Below are positions 24,485 to 37,518 of a DNA stretch of 64,000 nucleotides, in pieces. Origin of the DNA: Solea solea (lineage: Eukaryota > Chordata > Actinopteri > Pleuronectiformes > Soleidae). Location: assembly GCF_958295425.1 (NCBI RefSeq), contig NC_081150.1, positions 7,563,001 to 7,627,000 on the forward strand, in the 5' to 3' direction. Under the pieces are notes generated by a model that was not told where the DNA came from, did not search any database, and saw only the letters and a list, made by a program, of their open reading frames with translations. Within the stretch, counting starts at the first letter, position 1. Every line of letters starts with the position of its first letter. Both the position numbers and the translations under genes were made by a program.

Positions 24485-24560
24485 TATAAAATAATTGAAC
24501 TCTCAACATAAGGACTTAAAGGCTGTTCTCTAACCAGCTGAGCTAACTTTCCATGCTCTT
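24485..24560 (-). repeat. tRNA-like sequence, unit 1 (decayed)
   Basis: On the minus strand GTTAGCTCAGCTGGTTAGAG is a near-consensus tRNA D-arm/A-box, followed at the right distance by GAGAGTTCAATTA, a degenerate T-arm/B-box. The T-stem and acceptor stem do not pair well. It is probably a SINE head or tRNA pseudogene rather than an active tRNA. Confidence 0.6.
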
Positions 24561-24614
24561 CCTTATATTTTATCACACCTTTACTCTTTGCTTTGAATAT
24601 TGTACTTAAAAAAA

Positions 24615-24700
24615 TCACTTAACCTAAGATTTGAACTCCTATCCTCAGGAACTTGAGTGTTTCTATTAATCACATGAGCTATTTGTCCTTATGTGTTTAC
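24615..24700 (-). repeat. tRNA-like sequence, unit 2 (decayed)
   Basis: On the minus strand TAGCTCATGTGATTAATAGA, followed by AGGAGTTCAAATCTTA, aligns with unit 1 (24485-24560) base for base over much of its length, including the spacing between A-box and B-box. The two units lie in tandem about 120 bp apart. A third, more decayed unit may lie further along (about 24715-24790). Confidence 0.55.
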
Positions 24701-24799
24701 CCTAAAATTTGGAAGTCTTTCAATTATAGAACCCATGAATTCAAAGACCTCAGACTGATGAAATATTTAAGAAAATCTGTCCTACGTGATCAGATCACA

Positions 24800-27700
24800 T
24801 AGGGACAGCACTAAGTAAAACGTATATTAAATGATTGAATACATGGAGGAATACAGTCTATAATCAGAGACAAAGTCCTCATATGACATCCACTCATCAG
24901 TGCTCTTATGTTAATTTATTCCTACTTATAATCTTATTCCGTGTTAAAGCAGTGTGAGTTGGCTTTATTTGTAAACCACCTCAACAAAAACAATTTGAAC
25001 TTTTTCTTGGACAATAATATATAAAATCCCTGAAATTTTGTATTTCACAACATTTTTGATTATTAGCATACCGTATATCAGTGAATGGGAAATCAAGCAA
25101 AAAGCGTCCAAGAAAACAACATAATTGCTGTAACAACACATATTAACTAATAGCCACGATCAATTAAATAAACCATTTAATTGATCATTTCCACCTTTAA
25201 CCCTGTAAAGCCTGACACTATCATTTGATACATTGGGCGTTTTTGGCAAACGTTTTGCTCACAACAATGTTCATTTTAGTTTTTCTCTTTGTTTTTTATG
25301 TTGTTGTTTTTTTTTTTACATAAAACCTTTAACAGGCCTTTTATTTCATTTTGTGTTAGCCAGCAAAACAGTTTCTGTCCCTGTTCAGGCAAACATGCAC
25401 ATTGCAAAGATGACATTTCAATGTACTTTCTTTGTTTCTCTTCTCCTTCTAATCTGAGACACAAAATAGGTCAACATAAATTCTAGAAAATTAGCAAAGA
25501 ATTTCCTGCCAAAAGTATGTGGATGATTTAATGACAGTAGCCATTTTAAAAAGGCCAAAATAAAAATCTGCATACAGTGGAGCGATAATATGATCAGATA
25601 CAGGTCTCAGATAATACACAACAGATTTTAAAGGAATTAAAGAAATCTGTGTAGTAAATATGACACAAATGGTTTATTTTGAGTTTGAGACAAAAAGAAA
25701 AAGAAAAAACAGCGGATAAAAGTAAGTGAACTGAGTTGCAGGAAATCAATCAGGAATCAGGAAGTAAATGTGGGTAAATGCATCATCATTTCCAAAGGTC
25801 TCTGTTTTGGCACATCTATACTAAAACACAGCGCCAGAGTTTTCAACTAAACAGAGCTATTGGTATTTTTTTATACTTTTTTGGGGGGGTTCTAAAAGGC
25901 CAGGGTAGTTTGTACGACAGGTGTATCCAGAGAAGAATTCACTCAGTTTAGTGTCTGCAATTAATCAAACCAGTTTCTCTCAAGCATTTCCTTAATCTTG
26001 ACACCACCATGCATCATAAGGTGATGTGCCCTTTGAAAGATTATCATCGTGACACAAATCGCTTTATTATACAGTTCATAGTGACAAAAATGTGTTCAAG
26101 AGGGTTTCATTTTAACAGGAAATCTTAACTAAGTGAGCAAACAAGCTGCAGAGAGGAACAAAACCTTGAATCAGAGTATATCCTGGGACATGAATCACAA
26201 CACCAAATCATATACACTCCACCAAATACACTCAAGAAGAGCATCTTCTATTTCACTAACTCACACTCGGTCTCTCTCACACACATGCGCATGTGCACAA
26301 ATCTCAGCAGTCAGTTGTTCCCTGCTTTGCATAAACCAATAATGTAATGGAGAGAAAGCAATTCCCTGATGAAGACTGTTATGCATAATTTAAAATAATA
26401 CAGCTGAGAACCATCTTGAACTTTTAGACTTACTCCAATCACACATTCAAAAAGTCCATAAAGAAATTTAAATGCAGTCAATAGATATAATGTTGTACAA
26501 TCATTGTACAAATAAGATGACTTGCTAGCATTTACATCCAATTGAATTCAGGTCTGAGCTGGGTTGATTTTAGCTGTGATGGATTGTAATGGTGCCTGGT
26601 GCCTGCTAAACTAGTTACTCAGCTCATGGCTCTGCTCTGCATTGTGGGTATTAACAGTGTAGAGTTATCTCTGTTTTAGTGAGCAACTACGCTTCCAGCC
26701 ATAGGGATGAGGTGACAGCTGTAAGCAAATACCAAGTTGAAGATAAAAGCATACTATCTTTGGACATGTGGACATGAAACTGCTGCGAGCGTGTTCAGAT
26801 AAAGATGTAGAGTCGATGGGAAGATGTGAGAATATTGTGTAGTGATGCCAACCAGACCTGGAAACAGTTATGTTTGGCACCAGGAATTCCTCAGGGGAGC
26901 TCATAGTCAGCTCTCACTGATGGGACAATCTGGATTCAAGGGCTGTGTTTGTCCAGAACTGAGAGAGGCAAAGCTACATAAGTAGTGGCTCAAACTTCTG
27001 CCAAGGTCACTCGTTTTCCCAGTGGCAACAAATTCTCCTCTCTCACAAGGTTAAGAATTGTTTTCTTACAAAATCCTGAATATGGATCCATACCCTGATT
27101 ACTACCAAAATCTAATAATTTCTTCCTTGGGCCATACATCCTGAGGAAATGTCATTAGAATCTATCTGTCCATTACTTTTGAGTTGTGGTATTCATAAAC
27201 AAACAAAAACATAACCACCTTGGCAGAGTTATTTATGTGGAGTCATTGAACTATACATACATAACATTTTATGACTTTACATGTGTAATAATAAAATTAG
27301 CATCTGGAGAAGCTTCAGTTGTGGTTTCTATTGTGTAAAGTGTTAACTCATCATAAATTAAACAACATGCAGGCAATAAAAAAACGTTATACATTTTTTA
27401 TCCATGCTGGTATTGTGCCTTATTAAATAAGCAAAAGTTACACATATGCCTTAAAAAGATCTCTCCTAACCTCAGATTTTCTAGAATTTCTCCTTCACAG
27501 GACGTTTCTTGAAGGACAGCTCATATCTGTTTCCTCCGTCAGCGTGAGGTTGAGCTGATCATCCACCTCATTCCAAAGCATGTGGTTGAACACAATGGAG
27601 GTTGTATCTGGTCGGGGACGATATATCAGCTGGACGTTAATCGGCTAACTCACCTTCACAATGCTCTGCTTGGGGATGGGCCAGAGGACTGAAAAGTGAA

Positions 27701-30582
27701 GGGGAAAGGTAGAGAGAAATCCGACTGTGAGCGATTAGGTTAATGAAAGCGAAAAATAGAGTGAAAGGACAGGAAAAGGTGGCCCTAAGGCAAATAAGTT
27801 TAGAGGAGAGCTGAATCAATTGCTCTGACAGCTTCAGAGCACAGCACTGAGACACTGATTGGCAGTGTAGAAATGGAACCACATCCACTGTCAATGGGTG
27901 AAAGAATTTAAATGTCCTATTTTAAAGTCTGGCAAACATAAGAGTTAACTGAAAATCTCCCCCAAAGGTGGAAAGACAACTGTCTCAGCAAAAACCTTGA
28001 AGTGTTGCTGAAACAGGGACTGAAAACAATGATTTATGAGGCTCCCCCCCCCCCCCTCGAAAGTCAACAAATTAAAGCTGTAGTTTGTAACTTTTAAATG
28101 CAAAAAAAATAGTTTATGTTCAAAATCATTGTCAAATTAGTTGCCAATACACAATGCCAATTAAGGTTATCAATTCCACATAACTCTTTCTGTGTTTTGT
28201 TTTTGCTGCTGTTCCTGTACCATGCAGCTCCAAGTTGCCTAGCTACAATCTGGACAAGTAACTTTTCATTAACAGATGCTTAATAGATGTTGACTAAGCT
28301 ATACAATATTGTTCTTGCTTGGCTAAAACCAGCACTGCCATCTGACATCAAACGCCTCATGAGCAATAGAGAGGTTTTTTTTATATAAATGATTAGGGAT
28401 GTTTTGTTTTTTTCCTTGTGCCGGATTTCTTTTTTGCCGGATTTTTTCCCTTGTGGTGTTTTTTTTTTTTTTTTTTGGCTGGCCCTAATACTCCTTTGTA
28501 GGGAGATGAGATAACTAATGGTAAATGAATTTCTAGTGTACAGCCTGTCAACCCTTGTTTGTCATTTATTATTAAGCGCTGTGACAGGTTTGTGCATCAA
28601 CAAGTTTTCTTTAAATTATACAAATATTTCTTGTGTAACTTGTGTATTTTTTGTCAAAATAATCACCCTGGCTGAGGAGGAAAGGACCATCTCGTTTGAA
28701 TTCAGTGTAAGTGATGGGGTCTACTTGATTGCCAATGCTGTCACCTTTGCTGAAGCCTCAGAGCATTGTTGGGATTGGACCTGTCGCTGTGCTGGAGCAT
28801 CTGTTTTAGTGATATTCACACATTTCAAGGACTGGGCCCTTCAGATTATACTGGGCTCCTCAGGATATACCACAGTTCAACTGCGACAACAAAAAACTAA
28901 ACAAAACTAAGCCTTAGATTTTCCCTCTCTTTGGTAATGTGTCTGCAGTGAAACAAAGGAAAAACAAACTGGGATACGAGTAGTCATACACTCCATCAGA
29001 TGTGCGTATTGATTTTTAAGGAAATGTCCTCCAGAATGTGAAGCACATTTAAGCATCTTTCAGAAACAGAGCCTCTGAAATCTGCTCTCCAACTGCAAAC
29101 ATCTTCCTTGACTGCATCAAAAATGAATAAATTCACAACTTAACTCCACTGAAATGAAGCCCAAAAGATCTCAAACCATATGGACTGAAAAGTGTGTACC
29201 AACAGCCAAAGGACAGACCTCTGTGTCCCAATGAACTCATCAAATGCTCAAAAATTCACCTCCCACAGCTGAGCTGACCTGGCCTTCACCCGTTTCCTGG
29301 ACTCCTCACCTGCAGCACTAAAACATGTTGTCCAGGAGACAGCAAAGTGTGTCAGCTATGGTCTTTTGGTCTGTAAGAAAAAACTCAGATGTACAAAGTG
29401 TATTCAGGTTGGCTGCAGGGGTTAAAGGTTAAGGCCAAAAGAGAGGGGGTTAGTGTTGAGTAATGTCAGCCGTGGGTCCTGTTACGTTTGTGCAAGGACA
29501 TAAATAAAAAAATGTGAATTAATTTTTGAGAACAAATTAAACCAAGACAAAAAAAATGACATTTTTGTTACTCTGTATGAGAATGTCTTAGTTTCTTAGT
29601 GTTTTAAGTACATCAGGCTTCACTGAGGGGCAGAAAAGAAAGCTCAGACCACTCCACCCCCAGCCGCCTCTTAGAGCACCGTCACAGGAGTGTGAAATAT
29701 AATTGGACACCTGCACCCAAGGAGCACCAAAAATAGCTTTTCATGTTTACACCAGAGCTTGGAGGAGGAAGAGCAGCTCAGCCTGAGTATCACTGTTGCC
29801 CTTTGTTAGACTCAAGCTCTTGCCTGATTGCCCAGTCCCGCAGCAGCACTGAAATACAAATCCACCCTAAGTTCCTGAAAGCAAAATGGAATTTCAAGTG
29901 CTTACCATGTCTTCAGAATTTCTTGCATCCACACTAATGTCCACACAAATCATTCATGACAGACTCGGTGCCATGAATTTAGTTAGGACTGCTCTTCCAA
30001 CAGGATGTTTCAGTGCAATACAAGAATTAATTCCTTCAGAGTGAGAACAGTTTGTTCTTAAGTGAAAAAGGCAACTATGGTTCATTGCCTTCCTCTCCAT
30101 CACTTTCACCCCTTGACACCCTTCCTCTAGTCTTGGTTTTAAATAATCTACCCCTTGGTGAACCATGATTTTTAGTAATCTAAACTCTAAACGCTGTCAG
30201 GGAAAGAAGCAAAAGAGAAAAGACCATATTTTCAAGAGATGAGGCAGTGAATGCTGAAAGAGCAGGGGGGTTGGCCCGTCAGTCCGCACACCCCACTATT
30301 TACAGTTCTCCCCTGATCAATAGGCGCTTCAGGCAGTGAAACCCTCACTGAACCAGATCTACATCTCCACCTTCTACCCCTGGGACCTGGAGATGGATCT
30401 CAGCACACAATTAAAATTTCACACATGACTGCATTCCACAGACTGTCAATATTAGGAGCATAAATAACAGCAAAGTTTGCAGTAAACATAAAGTTAAAGA
30501 GGACTAATAACTTGTAAAAGTTACTGATGTGTGTAATATTCACATTATTATGTGACTGTATATTCACCGATAATTAAGAATT
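24800..30582. other. Intergenic DNA, no gene seen
   Basis: No supported exon in about 5.8 kb. It holds homopolymers (C run near 28046, T run near 28460) and, from about 28072, AATTAAAGCTGTAGTTTGTA, which resembles the TTAA start of another fish MITE but has no clear right end. An open frame of 130 codons at 28518-28910 has no recognisable domain and no conserved splice context. Confidence 0.55.
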
Positions 30583-30748
30583 GGTATGGACCACTATGTT
30601 TCAAAGGTAGCCTAAATTGGACAAACCAAACATTGGCTCTAAATAGGACCACCTTAAGTTCTTCTACACAAGCGGAAGGGAAGGTTATAGTGAAGGGTAT
30701 TCAGCTGCAAAATGCAACTTCATTTCACTTTGGTACCTTTAGGGGTAC
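30583..30748 (+). mobile_element. MITE relic (GACAAACCAAACA...GGGTATTCAG family)
   Basis: Contains, in order, GTAGCCTAAATTGGACAAAC, CCAAACATTGGCTCTA, TTCTACACAAGCGGAAGGG and GGGTATTCAGCTGC. These are diverged versions of successive blocks in a high-copy teleost MITE recalled from memory. Only the 3' half is present. Confidence 0.6.
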
Positions 30749-31016
30749 AACGGCTTGTGGTTGTGCTTGTGGATTGTACACTCTAAGGCAGTGGTGTACT
30801 GCAGACCCATTCACCTCTAAACTCGCTGTAGATTTGGGCCCCGGCTGTTGACAGCACTCAAAAGTGTTACCTGTCTCCATTTTATGCACCTGCTTATAAC
30901 TGTGGTGCAGTGCTAGTAAGGGTTGAGCATGTCAAGTCCAGCCCACTCTGCCGCCATCACAAAAGAAACAATACAGCTACAAACACTCAAAGAAGCATGG
31001 GTTGCCAGACCTCAAT

Positions 31017-31038
31017 TACCTACCTACCTACCTACCTA
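31017..31038. repeat. (TACC)n microsatellite
   Basis: Five to six TACC units. Confidence 0.9.
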
Positions 31039-31379
31039 AGTTCTCTAATGAAACTGACCGACATCCTCACATTTTATTTGCAAAAACAAATAAGTTCTAT
31101 AATAAACAGTGTTGATATGTATCATTGTGCATTTTTAAGTGGTTATACAGAAATCCTGGTCCTTTTGTGATGAGTATTCAGTGTATACTGCTCTACTGCT
31201 CTAAGATACAGGTTTTGGTACATTTTTCTACCCTTGTGATTTGTACCTAATAGAGACCATTGTTCACCCCGAGTGACAATGTTTTAATTTTGGAGTGTAT
31301 TTCATATAAATATATAAAATGAAGTGAATTAAATAAAAGTCAGAGGGGGTGTGCACACACACACTGGACAGGTCTCAAA

Positions 31380-31486
31380 TCCAATGGCCAATTTAGAGTA
31401 TACAGTTAAACCAACCGATACAGGGAAAACATGCAACCTCCTCACAGAAAGGCCCTATACTTCAAATTGGGATCTGAACCGACTTT
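31380..31486 (+). repeat. Dispersed teleost repeat fragment
   Basis: CCAATTTAGAGTATACAGTT, GGGAAAACATGCAACCTCC and CAGAAAGGCCC followed by GGGATCTGAACC match a very common fish repeat in which these blocks occur in this order. The copy is short and decayed. Its class is not determined. Confidence 0.65.
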
Positions 31487-32360
31487 AGCCATACAAAGTG
31501 ATGGTAGGAGAGAACATTTTTGTTGTCTGTTTGGAGTTGCAGTGCATTATAATAATTTATTATGCAATTATAATAACATTTTTTAGTGTTGAATCGCCAC
31601 TGAGTGCAGAAGGAAAGATGCCGGACTATGGACACAGTGTTGAGACACCACTTATACCCCAGGCTTTAGAAACTCCAGTTCTCCCTCTTTTAACCAAGTG
31701 ACTGTTGGCCATTAACAAAATTGGCAGTTTTTATGCTGGTACTTAGAGAATTTTGCACATTTAATTTTTAAATGAAAAACATTTGCTTGTAATAAATCAA
31801 CCATATACTGTAAACCATCCATTTCTGTCTGTGTTCTTGTGTACCAGAGTGAAAAGAAAACATAAACCTGTGACAGGTGCATGTACCAACTTGCCCCTCT
31901 ATAGAAGTTCACAGTATGCAGACATTTTCTACTGATATTGTATCTTATTTGAAGAAATGGTATATATGTACAGCACCTTTTGGCCAATGGAAAATGTACT
32001 GTGAGGATTAAAATTATTTTAAGGGCTTGTATTAGCCTTAATTGTACTGTATATCCGTCATTTACAAAGTGCACATCATTCTGTATTGAAGAATAGCTAC
32101 TACTAGTGATTCAGGTAATAAATCATCATCAGTCATTTTGTCAAAGTCTTGTTTTTGGGTGCTGCCCCCTCCCGATTCAATACAATACTGGTTTTAGGCA
32201 CTTCGGCATTGGCTACACTTTTTGTACCCCAAAAAATGTACATTTTGTTTAAGTATAGTAGCTTTTGCCTGGACCCAAACCGAAAGCACTTTGGGCAGGA
32301 GATGGAGTATATTATTGATGGATAGTGTAGCACCTGGCTGATGCACAGAGACAAACATGT
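31487..32360. other. Intergenic DNA, no gene seen
   Basis: AT-rich sequence with only chance open frames (up to 139 codons on the minus strand at 32133-32552, overlapping the repeat fragment downstream). Confidence 0.5.
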
Positions 32361-32364
32361 ATTT

Positions 32365-32475
32365 AATCTCACATTCACACCTACAGCTAACTTAGAGTTG
32401 CCAATTAAACTAACCTGCATGGCCATTGCACTGTGGGAGAAGGTCAGGGTATTATCCTGGTCATCAGCACAAAGA
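32365..32475 (+). repeat. Second fragment of the same dispersed repeat
   Basis: CACATTCACACCTACAGCTA, CTTAGAGTTGCCAATTAAAC, TAACCTGCATGG and CACTGTGGGAGAAGG correspond to the segment just before the one seen at 31380-31486. These are two separate insertions or one broken copy. Confidence 0.65.
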
Positions 32476-34449
32476 ATGCGCAGAATTTCACCTTCAGCCA
32501 TTGAAACTGTTGGACTGTGTCTGACTAACAGGCAGACACACATTTGAGTCACAGTGCTATGGAGGATGATAACTTTGGATCAACATCCTTTTTTATTCAT
32601 CAAAGAGCTTTACTCATGTACAGGTATAGCAAAGAGTAATACCAGAGCGAATGATGGGCTTTTTTTCTTTAACCCCCACAGAAGGTTTAGTCCTCAGAGA
32701 GAAGCTGGCAAAGGCAGATGCTTTGTTCCCCACAAGACATGACAAACTGAAACCACTGCAGCTTCACTGAACCAAGAGGTGCCTTTGTGGCCAAAAGAAT
32801 ACAAAGAAAAACAAACGCCACGTCAACTGGCAGATTTGAAATCAGTTTGACCAGTGTGATAAAAATGTATTCTATATTAAACACACAGATTCCCAGCACA
32901 AACAATCCTGACAAAAACAACAAAATAAAATCATTTGGATTCAAAGAGTTGTCAGCCCTTTGTTGGAGTAAAAACTAGTTTACGATGCTGTAGGGTGGAT
33001 TCTGTCAGGGAATCTAAGAAGCACAACCTGTTAAGCGGAACTAGGGATCAGCAGAACTTGTCAGAGTCTTGGCAATGCTGCGTTTTTCAAATGATTTACA
33101 GCCAACTCACATACAGATGAGGGCTCAGCCACTCAGTGAAATATGTGCACAGCGGAGAGGCATCTTCTCGGTGATTGATGGAGAATCTTCACAAAGACAA
33201 CATGTCTGTCTGACTGTCTGCCTGTCTGTCACACTCTGTTTTGGCAGATGTTAAAACAGGAGGAGATAATTGCCTGGTCTAACTTGTCATCTTCATGCTG
33301 AGAGGTTCTGTGCCAGTTCTTCAAAGGACGTTTGTGTGTCATCAAACCCACGAGTGGCGAGTGCAGATGAAAAGATACAATTAAAATGAACTTGAAATCC
33401 AAAAACTCGCTTGAGCTGATTTTATTTAAACAGATTTCTTTAAAAACAGTCTTGTTTGACAGGAGTGGCACTCATTTAAAATAAAATCATGGTGGCATTT
33501 TTATTCTGTTGGTATATATTTATTTCTAATAATCAGTAAATGTTCTTAAAAAAAAAAAAATTATAATTAATAGTAAAAGTTAATATGATTGTCTAGTTTG
33601 AGAGGAGTTATTTGATTAAACTATAAATAATTAGAATAAGAGTCAACAGTGCAACTCTGCTGTATTAAAATTGACAACGTTTCCCAGCTTGTTGCTTTGG
33701 TTCACTCTTGCTATTCTCGTTATGATTGTGTGCAGATGCTGCAGGCAGCTGTTTTAAGCTAAAAAGGGCAAATCTTGCCCAGCGTCCAGGGCTCAGCTCT
33801 CATGCATCGGGAGACTGAAAGAGTAAACACGGATCAGACAACATCACATGACACATGCTAAGTTGTGGTTGTTGTTGTTGTTCTTAAAAAGTGGAACCTT
33901 TCGTCTATCACTGCTATACCCAGCATCAAGGTCACAGAGGTTCACACATTGGTATTTTTACAAAGGTGTAAAGGTCATGAAATAATTGGGTAAAACTTAG
34001 GTGCTGCAAAAATGAGAATCAGTGAGATGCACAACTTTCTCAACAAATCACTGGCATTATTCTCACCAGCCTCTGGGGCGTGTGTGTGTGTGTGGGTGGA
34101 GCAAATGAGCTTATCGTTGCTATGAAATCCTTATTCCACACAGCGGTTCTTTGATTATGTCAACAAAACGGACAGGAAGCTGTACCTGCCGATGTTTGAC
34201 ACAGGTCACCCGAACAATAGAGATAAATGCCTTTCATCAACAAACATGTGACACACGCTGTCGCTCCTGTGCTGCCATGCTACATTAAACAGTGGCTGTC
34301 AATCATGACGCCAGGGTTCCAGCATGGAGTTGTGTTGTTCCTGCTGTGTAATGGCAGATTTTTCATATCCTTGACAATAGCGCCGAAACATACCACAAAG
34401 CCCTACTGGATGTCACAGATAATGCATGTTTAGTTATCGGCAGAATCAC
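32476..34449. other. Intergenic DNA, no gene seen
   Basis: No supported exon. Overlapping short frames on both strands at 32554-33471 are chance. There is a short run of A near 33548 and a GT run near 34080. Confidence 0.5.
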
Positions 34450-34930
34450 CTTTTTCCTATTACAGATACAGATAACTTTATTTATCCCCTTAGGGCAATT
34501 CAGTTTCCACAGTTTCACCGCTCCACACACAACCATTCACCGAGACACGCATCCAGAGTGCATGAGGAGACATTATGTGTGGGCATGTGGGAAAGAACGT
34601 TCAAAGCCCTATATTAAAAACACAATGCAAGGTGCAACAAGTAGAGCTGAACAAAAATAAATACAAACACAAGGATAAAAACTCTAGGCTAAAAAGATAG
34701 CGATAAATACTTACGCATTAAAAACATACGATAAATAAGGTCAACAAATACATAAATAGAGCCCATAGGTGTATTGCACATAACCCTAAGCCCTGACCCT
34801 TCAAGTTAAGTTAGCTCTGCATTCAACAACGTAACAGCAGAAGGAACAAATGACTTAGTAACGGTTCGTCTTCCTGGAAGGTTGCACACAACATCGTCCT
34901 GATGGCATTAGTGTAAATTCACTGCCAGGT
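34450..34930 (-). mobile_element. Probable non-LTR retrotransposon 3' relic
   Basis: On the minus strand the piece ends GAATTGCCCTAAGGGGATAA followed by ATAAAGTTATCTGTATCTG. This is the form of many fish LINE/SINE 3' tails (TTTCCC..GGGGAT-AATAAAGTATCTATC). Upstream on that strand, AGTCATTTGTTCCTTCTGCT is also a recurrent fish repeat segment as I recall it. No open reverse transcriptase frame is present. Confidence 0.4.
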
Positions 34931-35524
34931 ACAGTATATGGTCATAAGTAATTATACTTTTGGCCTTTTACTCGTAGAGAGAATTCAAATTCATCATTTT
35001 ATTGCGGTGATTTTTGACATGAAAAAAAATAGACAATTTAATTCTTTAGAAAGCATTCAAAAAAATATTTAAATGGGATGCTAACTTATTTGTCACAAAG
35101 GTGAGTCATTTTGCTGGAACCTACCCTTGTGCAAAAACTATACAATATCTCAGCATACGCAAGCAATTCAACATGAAACATGATCACTGAAGGAATTCAA
35201 GAAGAAGAGGCAGGGGTTTTGACAGAGGGCGTGGAAGCCGTGCAACTCATTCTCAGTCAACATTCGACAAACACAGCTCCAGTGGAAGCAGAAACCATAA
35301 AGTGTAAACGTAAGAGAAAAAAGACATGCATGACAGTTTTATAATTACAACATTAATCAAGTGCAGCTCCAAACTTGCATTAGCCATTGCAAATGTCAAA
35401 CCATACACATGAGCATGCACACGCCCGACACGGGTCGGACAAGTCGTCTGTTTGTTCGAAAACTAAGTGGATTTCAGTCATACAGACGTAAAAAAGCCTT
35501 TATATATTACAGTGAAACAAGCCA
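34931..35524. other. Intergenic DNA, no feature seen
   Basis: Unique-looking AT-rich sequence without coding signs. Confidence 0.5.
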
Positions 35525-35725
35525 CATGGCAGCCATGGCCAAGTGGAAAGGGAACTTGGCTTGTAACTGGAGGGTTGGCAGTTTGAGTACCCTGAGCAAG
35601 GTACCCCACCCCCATTGCTTCCCAGGCACCCGGGTGCTGCTCAGTGGCTGCCCGCTGCTCTTAATTCTCGGAGAATGGGTTAAATGCAGAGAAAGAATTT
35701 GCTTCAGGGATTAACAAAGTAGAAT
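35525..35725 (+). mobile_element. tRNA-derived SINE
   Basis: The head is tRNA-like. An A-box-like CATGGCCAAGTGG (near 35534) is followed by a B-box-like GCAGTTTGAGTACCC (near 35579). The body CTGAGCAAGGTACCCCACCC, GGCTGCCCGCTGCTCTTAAT and GGGTTAAATGCAGAGAAAG and the tail AGGGATTAACAAAGTA follow a well-known fish SINE. It would be transcribed by RNA polymerase III if intact. The copy is complete from head to tail but diverged. Confidence 0.85.
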
Positions 35726-37440
35726 AACAACTTCACAAATAGTGCTATTATTGTCATTACATTAGAAGTTCCCAATGCAAATTAAGATGAATTGATGCAC
35801 AATTGACATTATAACCAATTGCTTGATTCTTTTTTGATAGTAAAGAGAAACACATGTTTTAAAATGAATGTTATTCAAAGTAGTGGTTCGATTAAAGTCT
35901 GAACACCAATGAGCCTTTTTCATGAAAGACGTTTTGTCAGGTGTAAATAATCAAATGAAGGATGTCTGACTTCCATTTAGATTGGGTGTGCATGCTGGCT
36001 TACTGTCACACTGCACTGACGTACATAAAGTGAACAGAGCCTTTGTTAATGTCATCAGCTGCACCTGTGTCTTTCCATCTAAACCATGTCAAAACCGCTG
36101 CTGGGAAAAAAACACCTCCATGTAGAATTTCATTAGCTGCTTCTCCTAGAAGGTTAATCCGATGTCGACGCATACTATTCAAGACAGATAATAACAGATT
36201 AGCATCACTGTTAGCATCATAGCATTACGTGTTTTCATGCTGACTCAAGCAGTGCCAAGTGAAACTAATCGCTGTCCTCTGATTCACGCTTTATGACCCA
36301 GTTTTGTCGAAAGGGCATGCGACTTCATCCCACTGTGAAATAATTCATCCTTTGATACCCACACAGTATCAGAGTAAATTGAAAGGGAAAAATAAACAAA
36401 AAAGAATCCCCATCTCTTGTAGCCAAATCAAACTTGAGGACACTTTTTTTCTTCTGTCTGTTATAATTGGTGGTCTCATTTTTAGTGGCGCGGCCGCGCG
36501 TAAGAGAGTGGTGGGGGCGGATCCTTTTGGCATAGTGTAATCAGGATGTGCAGATAAGTAAAGGTCATTTGTGCTAATGCAACATTTTTTATTCCATGAG
36601 AAAGACGTCACCACTGATAGATGATCCAAAGGTCAACCAAGTCATCACGCCCATTCTGTCGCGTGGGGTGATGCAAAACAGATCTGATGACTGGCCTACA
36701 TGCTCTCCACACCGTCAGAGAACAAGAGAGTTAACAGCTCATCTAGTGGGCGTACGGAGCCTGGACGGAGCTCGCTGGCTCACATGATGAACAATCGTGC
36801 TGACAAAATTACTCACAATGTTAATTCACACAGCCTGAGATCACAGTCATGGGAATGTTGACATTCTCTACAGAACCATATTACTATATACTATACGCTA
36901 TATACTATATACTGTACACTATATATTATATTGACATACTAGCCCCACCACATCATCATTTCAGCCCAGTCTCTCCTCTTATTTACTCTATTAGCCTTTG
37001 GTACAAAAACTCTCTCTCACTCACGGAGCATTTATGCTGCTTTTTTTTCCCATTACTGTGTAAAGATACTGAGGCTATAAAAATGTGCAATAGAGTGTCT
37101 TATATCCTTTTTTTCCAACACAACCTATAGGCAATCTGATAAAAAAAATATATATTTTTTTTATAACTATATAAACACACCTGAGCAAAAAGTACTTGAA
37201 TTTTATATGGTTAAAGTTCGTTTCTTGGCTTTTTTTATGAACAAAAATAAAAGAAAATCACAATTACCACAATTAACACAATAACCCTTCCTACGTAGGA
37301 AGGGTGCACCTGTGAGAACTAAGGGTCAATGCTGATTGACTGTATTTTGTTGCCTCTCTTTTTATCTCACATTTTTAAGGTTTCTATGCCTTCACACAGA
37401 CACACACTACTTACATAGATTCCTATGCTCATGTATACTG
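35726..37440. other. Intergenic DNA, no gene seen
   Basis: No supported exon. A short GC-rich spot with a NotI-type GCGGCCGC sits at 36489-36496. A TATACTATA-type microsatellite runs at 36881-36935. Confidence 0.5.
36881..36935. repeat. TATAC/TATACT microsatellite
   Basis: Imperfect repeats of CTATATACTATA-like units. Confidence 0.7.
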
Positions 37441-37449
37441 TGAAACTCA

Positions 37450-37518
37450 TATTTGTGTTCTCGTACCTTAATTTCCCTTTTGGCATGAATAAAGTATCTA
37501 TCTATATATCTACCTATC
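37450..37518 (+). mobile_element. LINE/SINE 3' tail
   Basis: TTTCCCTTTTGGCATGAATA followed by AAAGTATCTATCTATATATC is the usual 3' end of several fish retroposons, with a short tandem repeat tail. Little of the body remains. Confidence 0.6.

Noticed and set aside
28518..28910. 130-codon plus-strand frame with a hydrophobic start
   Set aside because: Not recognisable, no supporting neighbours or splice pattern; cannot be told from chance.
32133..32552. 139-codon minus-strand frame
   Set aside because: Runs into a dispersed repeat fragment on the opposite strand and has no domain.
36481..36530. CpG island or promoter around GCGGCCGC
   Set aside because: Only a few tens of bases, with no gene start nearby.
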